A stretch of DNA of 10,104 nucleotides from Rhizorhabdus sp. (GTDB lineage: Bacteria; Pseudomonadota; Alphaproteobacteria; Sphingomonadales; Sphingomonadaceae): contig SCUQ01000012.1 in the NCBI GenBank assembly GCA_004297635.1, positions 1 to 10,104 on the forward strand, read 5' to 3'. The position numbers and the translations under genes are program-made. Each line of letters begins with the position of its first letter. The first letter of the stretch is position 1. Shown here one piece after another: positions 1 through 7,010 of this stretch. The notes below the pieces were generated by a model. The model was not told the DNA's origin. It worked only from the letters and a program-made list of their open reading frames with translations, and did no database searches.

Positions 1-908
1 AACCAGGCGGATACCGGAAGCCGCACCGCCCCGGCGGCGGGCGAGGCGCGTAGCCGGCCGAACTGATAGAAGCCCTCCAGTTCATGATCGAAGCGGCCTT
101 TGGCCGGATCACGCAGCAGCCGCCCGCCGATCGTATGGAGATGGCGGTTTCGGGTCGGTCGCCCAGCCTGATCGCGCTCAGCCAGCCCGAAATAGCTGAT
201 CTCGCCCAGGGTGCGCCCGAACAGGCCGGGCTTCGCGATCTGGCCGCCCCACAGCTTGATGTTGAAATTCTCCCGGTCGCCGGACCGGCGATTGTCGCGG
301 ATCGCGGCGATATCGTCGGGACGGCGCTGCTGCGGCAGGGTGAAGATCAGCGTGGCGGTGGTGCCGCCCGTACTGCGGACGTCGATGCGTGCGCCGGTAT
401 AGCCATTGGTGGTGTTGCGATAATCGTCCGCCGCGACCAATCGCCGCGAACCGAGGTTCAGCGTGAAACGGCCGAGCTGGAGATCGGCGCGCGCGCCGGC
501 CACCGGCAGCGCGACATCCTGGGCGACCACATAGGCCTGGACCAGCTCCAATATATTGACCTCGCCGGTGCCTATGGCGCTGCCCCGGTCAGCGCCATAG
601 GCACGGCTGTCGAACATCTCGGCGCCGATGCGGAAGCCGTCGCCACGATATTCGCCGAGCAGGGTCGTCCGCAGGCTGAACAGGTCATCCCGCGCGCCGA
701 AGCCAGCCCGGGACTGCCCCTGGAGCGTTTCGTAGCGCGCCCGGATCGATCCTGTCAGCACAACGGACCCCGGCAGGCCGAGCCCATCGTGCAGCGGCCC
801 GCCCCTATCCTGTGCCCACGCCGGCAAGGCCGGCAACCATGCCATCGCCAGTGCCATTGCTACCGCAAGCCGGCCGGTGCACATGCACCACGAGCGCCCG
901 ATTATCAT
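1..908 (-). CDS. Alginate export family outer-membrane porin (3' part cut by window edge)
   Basis: Reading the minus strand from an ATG at 908 gives about 302 open codons that run off the left edge, so the C-terminus is missing. The product starts with a signal peptide: a Met-rich, Ala/Leu-rich hydrophobic stretch ending in PAWAQ-D at about residue 33. Alternating beta-strand-like segments follow, for example GSIRARYETL and FRIGAEMFDSRAYG. The segment LGRFTLNLGSRRLVA, followed by DDYRNTTNGYTGARID, is the kind of motif seen in alginate-export (AlgE-like) porins, which form outer-membrane beta-barrels. Family members pass anionic polysaccharides or small solutes; the substrate here cannot be told. 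Starts at 908, 884 or 857 are all possible because no clear ribosome binding site marks one. I list the longest; a further ATG at 916 is followed at once by a stop. The gene diverges from the TonB receptor at 1160, which suggests a shared outer-membrane transport role (inference). Confidence 0.82.
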   Translation of the reverse strand, partial: MIIGRSWCMCTGRLAVAMALAMAWLPALPAWAQDRGGPLHDGLGLPGSVVLTGSIRARYETLQGQSRAGFGARDDLFSLRTTLLGEYRGDGFRIGAEMFDSRAYGADRGSAIGTGEVNILELVQAYVVAQDVALPVAGARADLQLGRFTLNLGSRRLVAADDYRNTTNGYTGARIDVRSTGGTTATLIFTLPQQRRPDDIAAIRDNRRSGDRENFNIKLWGGQIAKPGLFGRTLGEISYFGLAERDQAGRPTRNRHLHTIGGRLLRDPAKGRFDHELEGFYQFGRLRASPAAGAVRLPVSAW

Positions 909-964
909 CAGCACATCCCAACCCCAACGAATTCGCCAAGCCCTTTCCCCCAAGGCATGGCGTC

Positions 965-996
965 TTCGAAACCCCTTATCGCAAAGGGTTTTCGAA
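965..996. repeat. Imperfect palindrome with TTCGAA ends
   Basis: The left arm TTCGAAACCCCTT (965-977) pairs with the right arm AAGGGTTTTCGAA (984-996) over 12 of 13 positions around a 6-base loop. The one mismatch is 972 against 989. No T-run follows on either strand, so it does not look like an intrinsic terminator. It lies 57 bp upstream of the porin start and 164 bp upstream of the receptor start. An operator for the divergent pair is plausible but unproven. Confidence 0.6.
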
Positions 997-1006
997 CGCC
1001 CGATAC

Positions 1007-1060
1007 TATCTCTACTGGTTTGATAGAATTTCTTTCTTCTCTCCTGAATTGGTAGAGATA
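1007..1060. repeat. Spaced 9-bp inverted repeat
   Basis: TATCTCTAC (1007-1015) is the exact reverse complement of GTAGAGATA (1052-1060), with 36 bp between. The arms flank the AT-rich core of the divergent intergenic region, where a promoter would be expected. The spacing suits two bound protein half-sites better than a simple hairpin. The role is unknown. Confidence 0.45.
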
Positions 1061-1091
1061 AAAACGGCGGCGACAACCGCTCCCCCGGGGC

Positions 1092-1122
1092 GGGGAGAGC
1101 AGGTGCCCACCCTGCTCTCCCC
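1092..1122. repeat. Perfect 12-bp hairpin in the receptor leader
   Basis: GGGGAGAGCAGG (1092-1103) and CCTGCTCTCCCC (1111-1122) pair perfectly around a 7-base loop. The hairpin ends 37 bp before the receptor start codon. If transcription starts upstream of it, it would form a very stable structure in the 5' leader. No U-tract follows, so a simple terminator is unlikely. GC-rich hairpins of this type can also be dispersed intergenic repeats; one copy cannot decide. Confidence 0.6.
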
Positions 1123-1159
1123 AAAGGGAGGGGCCGATAGCGAGACGAAAGGGGTTATC

Positions 1160-3621
1160 ATGCGACACTTCCTCCTGGCGGGCGCGGCAATCGCCGCCCT
1201 TGCGACACCGGCCTTCGCGCAGGACGCCACACCTGCGGCCGATGCCGCCGCCCAGGGCTTCGACGTGGATTCGCCGCGCGCGAACGGCGAAATCATCGTC
1301 ACCGCACGCCGCCGCCAGGAAACGGCGCAGGAAGTGCCGCTCGCCATTTCGGTGGTCGGCGCCAACCAGATCGAGAGCACCGGCAACTTCAACATCCTGA
1401 AGCTGCAGCAGCTTGCGCCCACCCTCCAGGTCTATTCGTCGAATCCGCGCAACACCTCGGTCAATATCCGCGGCCTCGGCGTTCCGTTCGGTCTGACCAG
1501 CGACGGTTTCGAACAGGGCGTCGGCATCTATGTCGACGATGTGTACAACTCGCGCGTCGCCGCCGCCGTCTTCGACTTCCTCGACGTCAACCAGGTCGAA
1601 GTGCTGCGTGGGCCTCAGGGCACGCTCTACGGCAAGAACACGACCGCCGGCGCCATCAACATCACCACCAACCAGCCGACCTTCGATTTCGAAGGCCGCG
1701 CGGAAGTGACGGCCGGCAATCTTAATTTCAAGCAGGCCAAGGCCGCCGTCTCGGGTCCGCTGTCGGACAAGGTCGCGGTGCGCGTCGCCGGCGGCGTCAC
1801 ATCGCGCCGCGGCACGCTCTACAACACGATCAGCAAGCAATATGTGAACGAGCAGGACAATCTGGGCGTGCGCGGTTCGCTGTTGTTCAAGCCCAATGAC
1901 GATCTGAGCATTACCCTCTCGGGCGACTACAGCAAGCAGGATCCGGAAGGCTTCACCACTGTCTTCGTTCGCGTCGGCCGCACGCAGCGAGCGCTATCCC
2001 GCCAGTATGACGCACTGGTCGCCGCCGCCAACGCCGCCGGCCGCAACTATGGGCTGCCCAGCCGCAACCCCTATGACCGCCTCTCGGACACCGATGCGAA
2101 CCTGAACGCAGGCAACAAGATCGGCGGCGCTTCGATCAAGGTGAACTGGGATCTGGGCGTCGGTAAATTCACCTCGATCACCGCCTGGCGCTACTGGGAC
2201 TGGAAACCGGAAAACGACCGCGACTTCACCGGCCTCTCGATCGTCGCTAAGTCGCAGAATCCGTCTCAGCAGGATCAATATAGTCAGGAATTCCGCTATA
2301 ATTATGAAGGGGAGAGGGTCGATTTCGTCGTCGGCCTGTTTGGCTTCAAGCAACGCATCGACACCCAGGGCACCGAACAGCAAGGTATCGACGCCAGCCG
2401 CTGGAGCCTGACCGGCGCCCAGGCGAATGATCCGTCGATCCTCAACGGCCTGACCGCCACCAACACCCAATATCTGAAGAGCACCAGCGCCGCGCTGTTC
2501 GGTCAGGCCGCCTGGAAAGTGAACGACAAGCTGACCATCCAGCCCGGCGTGCGCCTGAACTATGACAAGAAGAGCGGCTTCTACCAACGCGTCGTCACCA
2601 ACGGCGCAGGCGCGGTCATCAACTGCACAGTACCTCCGGGCGGACCGGCCCTGACCGGAAACCTGGCGGCGCAGTGCGGCGTCTATCAGCCACAGCTCAC
2701 CCAGCCCTCGGCGAGCAAATGGAACTTCACCTATGATCTGAACGTGAACTACAAATTCGCGCGTGGCGTCCTCGGCTATGCCACCTATGCGAAGACCTTC
2801 AAGACCCTCGGCATCAACCAGAACGGCCTGCCGCTCACCTCGGCCAACGTGCCCGATCTCACCGCCAGCACGGTGAAGCCGGAATCGGTCCACCATTTCG
2901 AAGTCGGCCTCAAGACCCAGTTCTGGGACCGCAGGCGACCTTCAACATCAGCGCATTCCGCACAAGCATCAAGAATTTCCAGGCGACGGTGAACGGCGGC
3001 CAGTTCGGCACGGTGCGCGGCTATCTCGCCAACGCGGACAAGGTTCGCTCGCAAGGCATCGAGACCGACTTCCGGATCAACCCCAGCGATCGCTTCCTGG
3101 CCTATGTGAGCGGCGCCTATACCGACGCCAAATACAAGAAGTTCACCAACGCGCCCTGCCCGCCCGAGCTGTCGGGCGGCACGCTGCAGGCCGCCACGGC
3201 AACACCCGATTATTCGCAGCCCGGCGTGGCGGGAGCACTCAGTCCGCGCCAGTGCGATATCTCGGGGCAGCGCCTGCCTGGTGTTTCGCGCTGGTCGGCG
3301 TCCTTCGGTGCCGAAGCCAATGTTCCGGTGACGCTGCTGGCGAATGAGGGCCAGGCCTATTTCGGCGGCGACGGCAACTACCGCTCGCACTGGAACTCGA
3401 ACGCGTCGCCTTCGCGTTATACCGAGGTCAGGGGCTATGTGCTGACCAACTTCCGCGCCGGCTTCCGCACCGATCGCTTCGACGTCTTCGGCTGGGTCCG
3501 CAACGCCTTCGACAAGAAATATATCGATCTGCTGCAGGTCGCCCCCGGTAATGTCGGCCTGATTGCCGGCAACCCTGGCGATCCGCGCACCTGGGGCGCC
3601 ACCGTCAAGGCGAAGTTCTGA
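1160..3621 (+). pseudogene. TonB-dependent outer-membrane receptor, interrupted by a one-base frameshift
   Basis: With one base restored this encodes an 820-residue TonB-dependent receptor, a normal size for the family, which imports substrates across the outer membrane using TonB-ExbBD energy. The start ATG at 1160 has AAAGGGG 5 bp upstream and begins a signal peptide ending PAFA-Q at residue 20. A TonB box (EIIVTA) lies at residues 44-49. The plug domain follows (about 55-170), with VNIRGLG, VGIYVDDVY and VEVLRGPQGTLYGKN. The barrel ends in the usual terminal Phe (VKAKF). The frame is lost after CGC at 2930-2932. The first frame then reads 19 foreign residues to a TGA at 2990-2992. The -1 frame resumes at CAG (2932) and continues the barrel (QATFNISAFRTSIKNFQATV) to 3621. 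Inserting one C (CGCCAG instead of CGCAG) repairs it. There is no slippery heptamer, so it is either a genuine inactivating deletion or a sequencing error. The substrate is unknown. Confidence 0.92.
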
Positions 3622-3658
3622 TCCCGACCGTGAACAGGCAATTGCTTGCCATCCTTCT

Positions 3659-3693
3659 CGGCCGGCGCCTAAGGGTGCCGGCCGGATTTTTTT
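3659..3693 (+). terminator. Rho-independent terminator after the TonB receptor
   Basis: A perfect 8-bp stem, CGGCCGGC (3659-3666) with GCCGGCCG (3677-3684), has a 10-base loop and is followed within two bases by seven T (3687-3693). It lies 38 bp after the receptor stop and ends 18 bp before the start of the next gene. Confidence 0.85.
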
Positions 3694-3711
3694 GACGGAA
3701 GACCTGCCTCC

Positions 3712-4494
3712 ATGTTCTCCCTCCCGGAACTCAGCTACGAGCATATCGAGGCGCTCGCGCCGTTCATCGGTGTCGGCTTCCTGGCGCAGCTCGTCGATGG
3801 CGCGCTGGGCATGGCGTTCGGCGTCATCACCAATACGATGCTGGTCAGCGTGCTCGGCATTGCCCCGGCGCGCGCTTCGGCCAGCGTCCATCTGGTCGAG
3901 ACCTTCACCACCGCAGCTTCGGGGATCAGCCACATCTACCACCGCAATGTCGACTGGAAGCTGTTTGCCCGGCTCGTCCTGCCCGGCATGGCCGGCGGCA
4001 TCGCCGGGGCCTATCTGCTGTCGAACATCGACGGCTCGGTCGCACGCCCCTTCGTCATGGCTTATCTCAGCGGCATCGGCGTCTATCTGCTCTGGCGTGC
4101 CTGGCGGATGGATCATGGCGCCGAACATAAGCCCGCCCGGATCATCGAACCGCTCGGCCTGGCCGGCGGCTTTCTGGATGCGGCGGGCGGCGGCGGCTGG
4201 GGACCGGTCGTCACCTCCAATCTGCTGGTCCAGGGGACGGAGCCGCGCAGGACGATCGGCACGGTCAACACCGCCGAATTCTTCCTGACCGCGACGATCT
4301 CGCTCACCTTCGTCGCGACTCTGGGGCTGCAGGCCTTCACCATCGCCGCGATCGGGTTGATCATCGGCGGCCTGCTCGCCGCCCCGCTCGGCGCGCTGCT
4401 GGTCCGGCGCATCCCGGCGAAGCGGCTGTTGACGATGGTCGGCATCGTGCTGGTGGCAACGAGCATCTTCAGCCTCTGGAAAGCGCTCGCCTGA
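3712..4494 (+). CDS. Sulfite exporter TauE/SafE family (TSUP) permease
   Basis: This is a 260-residue inner-membrane permease of the TauE/SafE (TSUP, formerly DUF81) family, whose members move sulfite, sulfoacetate or other organic anions. It is hydrophobic almost throughout. It shows the family's two homologous halves: GFLAQLVDGALGMAFG at 22-37 with ASASVHLVETFTTAASG at 55-71, and GGFLDAAGGGGWGPVVTSN at 152-170 with TIGTVNTAEFFLTA at 181-194. The start at 3712 has GGAAG 10 bp upstream. The receptor terminator ends only 18 bp before this start, so the gene needs a promoter inside the receptor's 3' end or read-through. rarD follows after 41 bp on the same strand, probably in one transcript. 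Substrate not determinable; no sulfur-metabolism gene lies nearby. Confidence 0.88.
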   Translation: MFSLPELSYEHIEALAPFIGVGFLAQLVDGALGMAFGVITNTMLVSVLGIAPARASASVHLVETFTTAASGISHIYHRNVDWKLFARLVLPGMAGGIAGAYLLSNIDGSVARPFVMAYLSGIGVYLLWRAWRMDHGAEHKPARIIEPLGLAGGFLDAAGGGGWGPVVTSNLLVQGTEPRRTIGTVNTAEFFLTATISLTFVATLGLQAFTIAAIGLIIGGLLAAPLGALLVRRIPAKRLLTMVGIVLVATSIFSLWKALA

Positions 4495-4535
4495 CGGAGA
4501 TTGCTTTCGGCGCAGCCCGGCAATAGGCGGCCCCT

Positions 4536-5429
4536 ATGCACACGCAACGCAGCCAGATCCGCCTCGGCATCACCATGGGCGTCAGCGCCTATACGTTGTG
4601 GGGGGTGCTGCCGCTGTTCATCCGGCAGCTGCATGCGCTCAGCGCCCCGACGATATTGTCGCACCGCGTGATATGGTCGCTGGTGATCCTGATGGTGCTG
4701 GCTTCCGCGACGAAGCGCTGGACCGCGCTGGGCGCCGCGCTCCGCAATCCGCGTGTCCTGCTGGCGTTGTGCGCCTCGTCGCTGCTGATCGCGACCAACT
4801 GGCTGCTCTACATCTACAGCGTCAACAGCGGGCATACGCTGGAGGCGAGCCTGGGCTATTTCATCAATCCGCTGATCAATGTCCTGCTCGGCTTCCTGTT
4901 CCTGCGCGAACGCTTCACCCGGCTGGAGGGATTTGCCATCCTGCTAGCCGCGGCAGGCGTAGCCGCGATCACCATCTACTATGGCGCCTTGCCTTATATC
5001 CCGCTGGCGCTGGCGGTCAGCTTCGGTCTCTATGGTTTCGTCCGCAAGATGATCGGCCTGGGGCCTATCGAAGGACTGCTGATCGAAACCGCGCTGCTTT
5101 CGCCGTTCGCGCTTGGCTGGCTGCTGACCATGCCCGCCGCCCCAGCGGGCATCGACGCCCCCCCGTTATGGATGTTGATGGCAAGCGGAGTCGTCACCAC
5201 CGCCCCGCTGCTGCTGTTCGCGGGCGCCGCCAACCGGATACGCTATTCGGAGCTTGGTCTGCTCCAATATATCGGGCCGACCCTGTCGATGCTGCTGGCG
5301 GTCCACCTGTTCGGCGAGCCGCTGCTGCCGATCCACCTGTTGACGTTCGGCCTGATCTGGGCAGGCCTGGCCCTCTACGTCGTCGGCACCTGGCACCGCG
5401 GGCGGGTCAGCCCGACGGTGCCGGAATAG
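4536..5429 (+). CDS. rarD: RarD-type EamA family transporter
   Basis: This 297-residue protein of the drug/metabolite transporter superfamily matches the RarD subgroup of EamA permeases, with about ten membrane segments. The signature is the segment around 86-113, containing ATNWLLYIYSVNSGH followed by TLEASLGYFINPL. The N-terminal GVSAYTLWGVLPLF and the LRERF turn near 123-127 also fit. The RarD name comes from a chloramphenicol-sensitivity phenotype in other bacteria; the physiological substrate is not known. The ATG at 4536 has AGGCGG 5 bp upstream; an internal ATG at 4575 is a weaker choice because it would cut into the first helix. Its stop lies 10 bp from the stop of the convergent ilvE, with no terminator between, so the two transcripts probably overlap. 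Confidence 0.9.
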   Translation: MHTQRSQIRLGITMGVSAYTLWGVLPLFIRQLHALSAPTILSHRVIWSLVILMVLASATKRWTALGAALRNPRVLLALCASSLLIATNWLLYIYSVNSGHTLEASLGYFINPLINVLLGFLFLRERFTRLEGFAILLAAAGVAAITIYYGALPYIPLALAVSFGLYGFVRKMIGLGPIEGLLIETALLSPFALGWLLTMPAAPAGIDAPPLWMLMASGVVTTAPLLLFAGAANRIRYSELGLLQYIGPTLSMLLAVHLFGEPLLPIHLLTFGLIWAGLALYVVGTWHRGRVSPTVPE

Positions 5430-5439
5430 CCCGCGCCGC

Positions 5440-6321
5440 TCAGAGGCTCAGCTTGCCGCGGACGAGATCCGAATAATCCTTCTGGATCTGGCGGGTCAGG
5501 TCTCCGACCGCGAAGTTCCACGGCCCGGCCGATCCCACCGGTACGATCTCGGCGGCGGAACCGGTCAGGAAGAACTGCTCGAAACCCTCCAGCTCCTCGG
5601 GCCAGATCGCCCGCTCGATCACCTCGATGCCGCGGCGCTTCGCCAGCTTGATAACGGTCTGGCGGGTGATGCCGTTCAGGAAGCAATCCGGCGTCGGCGT
5701 ATGCAGCACCCCATCCTTGACGAAGAAGGCATTCGCGCCGGTCGCTTCGGCGACCTGCCCGCGATAGTCGAACATCAGCGCATCCTGGAAGCCGCGACCC
5801 TCGGCATAATGTTTGGACATCGTCGCGATCATGTAGAGGCCGGCGGCCTTTGCCTGCACAGGCGCGGTGAACGGCGCTGGCCGCCGCCACGGTGCGATGT
5901 CGAGCCTCAGCCCGCCCGCGCCCGGATCCAGATACTGGCCCCAATACCAGCAGGCCACCGCCATATGCGGCTTGGTGCGCTGGGCGGAAACGCCCATCTG
6001 CTCCGAACCGCGCCACGCCACCGGGCGGACATAGGCGTCCTTCAGATTGTTCGCCTTCATCGTCTCATAGCAGGCGGCCGTGATCTGCTCGACCGACCAG
6101 GGCAGATCGAAGCCCAGAATGCTCGCGCTGTCGCGCAGCCGCTGGCTGTGCCAGTCGGCCTCGAAGATCGTGCCGTCATAAGCGCGCACGCCTTCGAACA
6201 CCGACGAGGCATAGTGCATCGCATGGGTAAGGACATGGACCTTGGCGTCCCGCCATGGAACCAGCTGGCCGTCGAGCCAGATGAAGCCGTCGCGATCGTC
6301 GTAGGTCGGTTCCTCAGCCAT
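5440..6321 (-). CDS. ilvE: Branched-chain amino-acid aminotransferase
   Basis: This 293-residue cytosolic fold-type IV PLP enzyme exchanges the amino group between leucine, isoleucine or valine and glutamate, the last step of branched-chain amino-acid synthesis. Family features in order are HYASSVFEGVRAY (36-48), the PLP lysine K158 in QAKAAGLYM, GFQDALMFDYRG, the segment EATGANAFFVKDG, DCFLNGITRQTVIKLAK, and FLTGSAAEIVPV near the C-terminus. All are in the expected order and the length is typical. The start at 6321 has AGGA 9 bp upstream on the minus strand. The gene diverges from the MarR regulator; an 8-bp dyad lies in the gap between them, so MarR control is possible (inference). D-amino-acid aminotransferase is a related alternative, but the ATGANAFFVKDG and GSAAEIVPV segments favour the branched-chain enzyme. 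Confidence 0.93.
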   Translation of the reverse strand: MAEEPTYDDRDGFIWLDGQLVPWRDAKVHVLTHAMHYASSVFEGVRAYDGTIFEADWHSQRLRDSASILGFDLPWSVEQITAACYETMKANNLKDAYVRPVAWRGSEQMGVSAQRTKPHMAVACWYWGQYLDPGAGGLRLDIAPWRRPAPFTAPVQAKAAGLYMIATMSKHYAEGRGFQDALMFDYRGQVAEATGANAFFVKDGVLHTPTPDCFLNGITRQTVIKLAKRRGIEVIERAIWPEELEGFEQFFLTGSAAEIVPVGSAGPWNFAVGDLTRQIQKDYSDLVRGKLSL

Positions 6322-6388
6322 GTCACATCATCCTGCGTGGTGATTCATATATTGCCGCGCGGCGCACGCCGGTGATTGATAATTCGCC

Positions 6389-6415
6389 CGGAACGCGCTT
6401 TGACGTTGCGTTCCG
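6389..6415. promoter_or_regulatory. Perfect dyad, candidate MarR operator
   Basis: CGGAACGC (6389-6396) and GCGTTCCG (6408-6415) form a perfect 8-bp inverted repeat with an 11-bp spacer, in the gap between the divergent ilvE and marR genes. MarR-family dimers usually bind palindromes in such divergent regions, often their own promoter. The spacer holds TTGACG (6400-6405), a -35-like hexamer, but no good -10 element sits at the right distance. Binding by the neighbouring MarR protein is inference. Confidence 0.5.
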
Positions 6416-6441
6416 ATAATGTCGCTGGCAAATTACGTCAA
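6400..6441. repeat. Second, interleaved inverted repeat at the marR start
   Basis: TTGACGT (6400-6406) is the reverse complement of ACGTCAA (6435-6441), with 28 bp between. The left arm sits inside the spacer of the 6389-6415 dyad. The right arm ends one base before the ATG at 6443. Seven-base arms at this distance can occur by chance, so this is weaker than the 8-bp dyad. Confidence 0.3.
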
Positions 6442-6442
6442 C

Positions 6443-6952
6443 ATGGCTGTCCAAAATTCTCCCGAGACCTTCCGCGCCGCCTCCCCGCTGTTCCTGCGTG
6501 AGCCGGAGATACGGCGCGGCGTGGAACTGCTCTATTTCGGCTATAGCCATCTGCTGCGCGGCATCGACGAGGGGCTGGCCGAACAGGGGCTGGGCCGCGC
6601 CCACCATCGCTCGCTCTATTTCATCGCGCGCAACCCGGACATCACGGTCAGCGAACTGCTGCGCATCCTCGCCATCACCAAACAGTCGCTGGGCCGTGTC
6701 CTCAACGAACTGAGCGAGCGCGGCCTGATCGAGACGCGCACGGGCCGGGAGGACCGCCGGCAGCGCCTGCTGCGCGTCACGGAGGCGGGGGCCGAACTCG
6801 AAGCCTCGCTGTTCGAGGCGCTGCGCGAGACGATGTCGGCGGCCTATGCCCAGGCCGGGCAGAATGCCGTGACCGGCTTCTGGGCGGTGCTCGAAGGGCT
6901 CGTCCCGCCCGAAGAGAAACCCCGCATGCCGCACGCGCGCAAACAGGGTTAG
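6443..6952 (+). CDS. MarR family transcriptional regulator
   Basis: This is a winged-helix DNA-binding dimer of the MarR family, 169 residues from the ATG at 6443 (177 from 6419). Numbered from the 6419 start, the order is a dimerisation helix from EIRRGVELLYFGYSHLLR (30-47), AHHRSLYFIARNPDITVSELLRIL (61-84), the recognition helix TKQSLGRVLNELSERGLI (87-104), then the wing with the classic DRRQRLLRVTEAG (112-124). The protein has no cysteine, so it cannot sense peroxide by thiol oxidation as OhrR does. Neither start has a clear ribosome binding site. I prefer 6443 because the dyad at 6389-6415 would otherwise touch the start codon and leave no room for a transcription start after it; 6419 remains possible. 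It diverges from ilvE, and a glutathione peroxidase follows after 58 bp. The ligand is unknown. Confidence 0.87.
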   Translation: MAVQNSPETFRAASPLFLREPEIRRGVELLYFGYSHLLRGIDEGLAEQGLGRAHHRSLYFIARNPDITVSELLRILAITKQSLGRVLNELSERGLIETRTGREDRRQRLLRVTEAGAELEASLFEALRETMSAAYAQAGQNAVTGFWAVLEGLVPPEEKPRMPHARKQG

Positions 6953-6995
6953 CTGCCGCGGCTTTGCAGGGATCTGGCCTGGCGATGATATGCGC

Positions 6996-7000
6996 AAGGG
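6996..7000 (+). promoter_or_regulatory. Ribosome binding site deciding the peroxidase start
   Basis: AAGGG ends 10 bases before the ATG at 7011. The in-frame ATG at 6990 lies upstream of it and has no such site, so translation most likely begins at 7011. Confidence 0.6.
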
Positions 7001-7010
7001 AAACGACAGC

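Larger units (their letters stand above)
909..1159. other. Divergent intergenic region between porin and TonB receptor
   Basis: This 251-bp stretch must hold the promoters of the leftward porin and the rightward receptor. An AT-rich core lies at about 1003-1064 and a very GC-rich tail at 1080-1135. It contains three separate inverted repeats, annotated individually. I could not place a convincing -35/-10 pair on either strand. The plus-strand open frame that runs through it joins the receptor frame, but it has no ribosome binding site or signal peptide before 1160, so I treat it as non-coding. Confidence 0.7.

Noticed and set aside
84..1055. Long plus-strand open frame (323 codons)
   Set aside because: It is antisense to the porin, lacks domain sense and is Arg/Pro/Gln-rich in the way GC-rich shadow frames are. 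The minus strand gives a signal peptide and family motifs.
2925..2940. Programmed -1 ribosomal frameshift in the TonB receptor
   Set aside because: There is no X-XXY-YYZ slippery heptamer at GACCGCAGG, and TonB receptors are not known to use frameshifting. A simple deletion or sequencing error is enough.
3692..3720. TTGACG inside the terminator T-run as a -35 box for the TSUP gene
   Set aside because: The matching -10 would fall inside the coding sequence after the start codon, with no suitable later start.
2785..4128. Long minus-strand open frame (447 codons)
   Set aside because: It runs antisense across the receptor's 3' end, the terminator and the TSUP gene, all of which are well supported on the plus strand.
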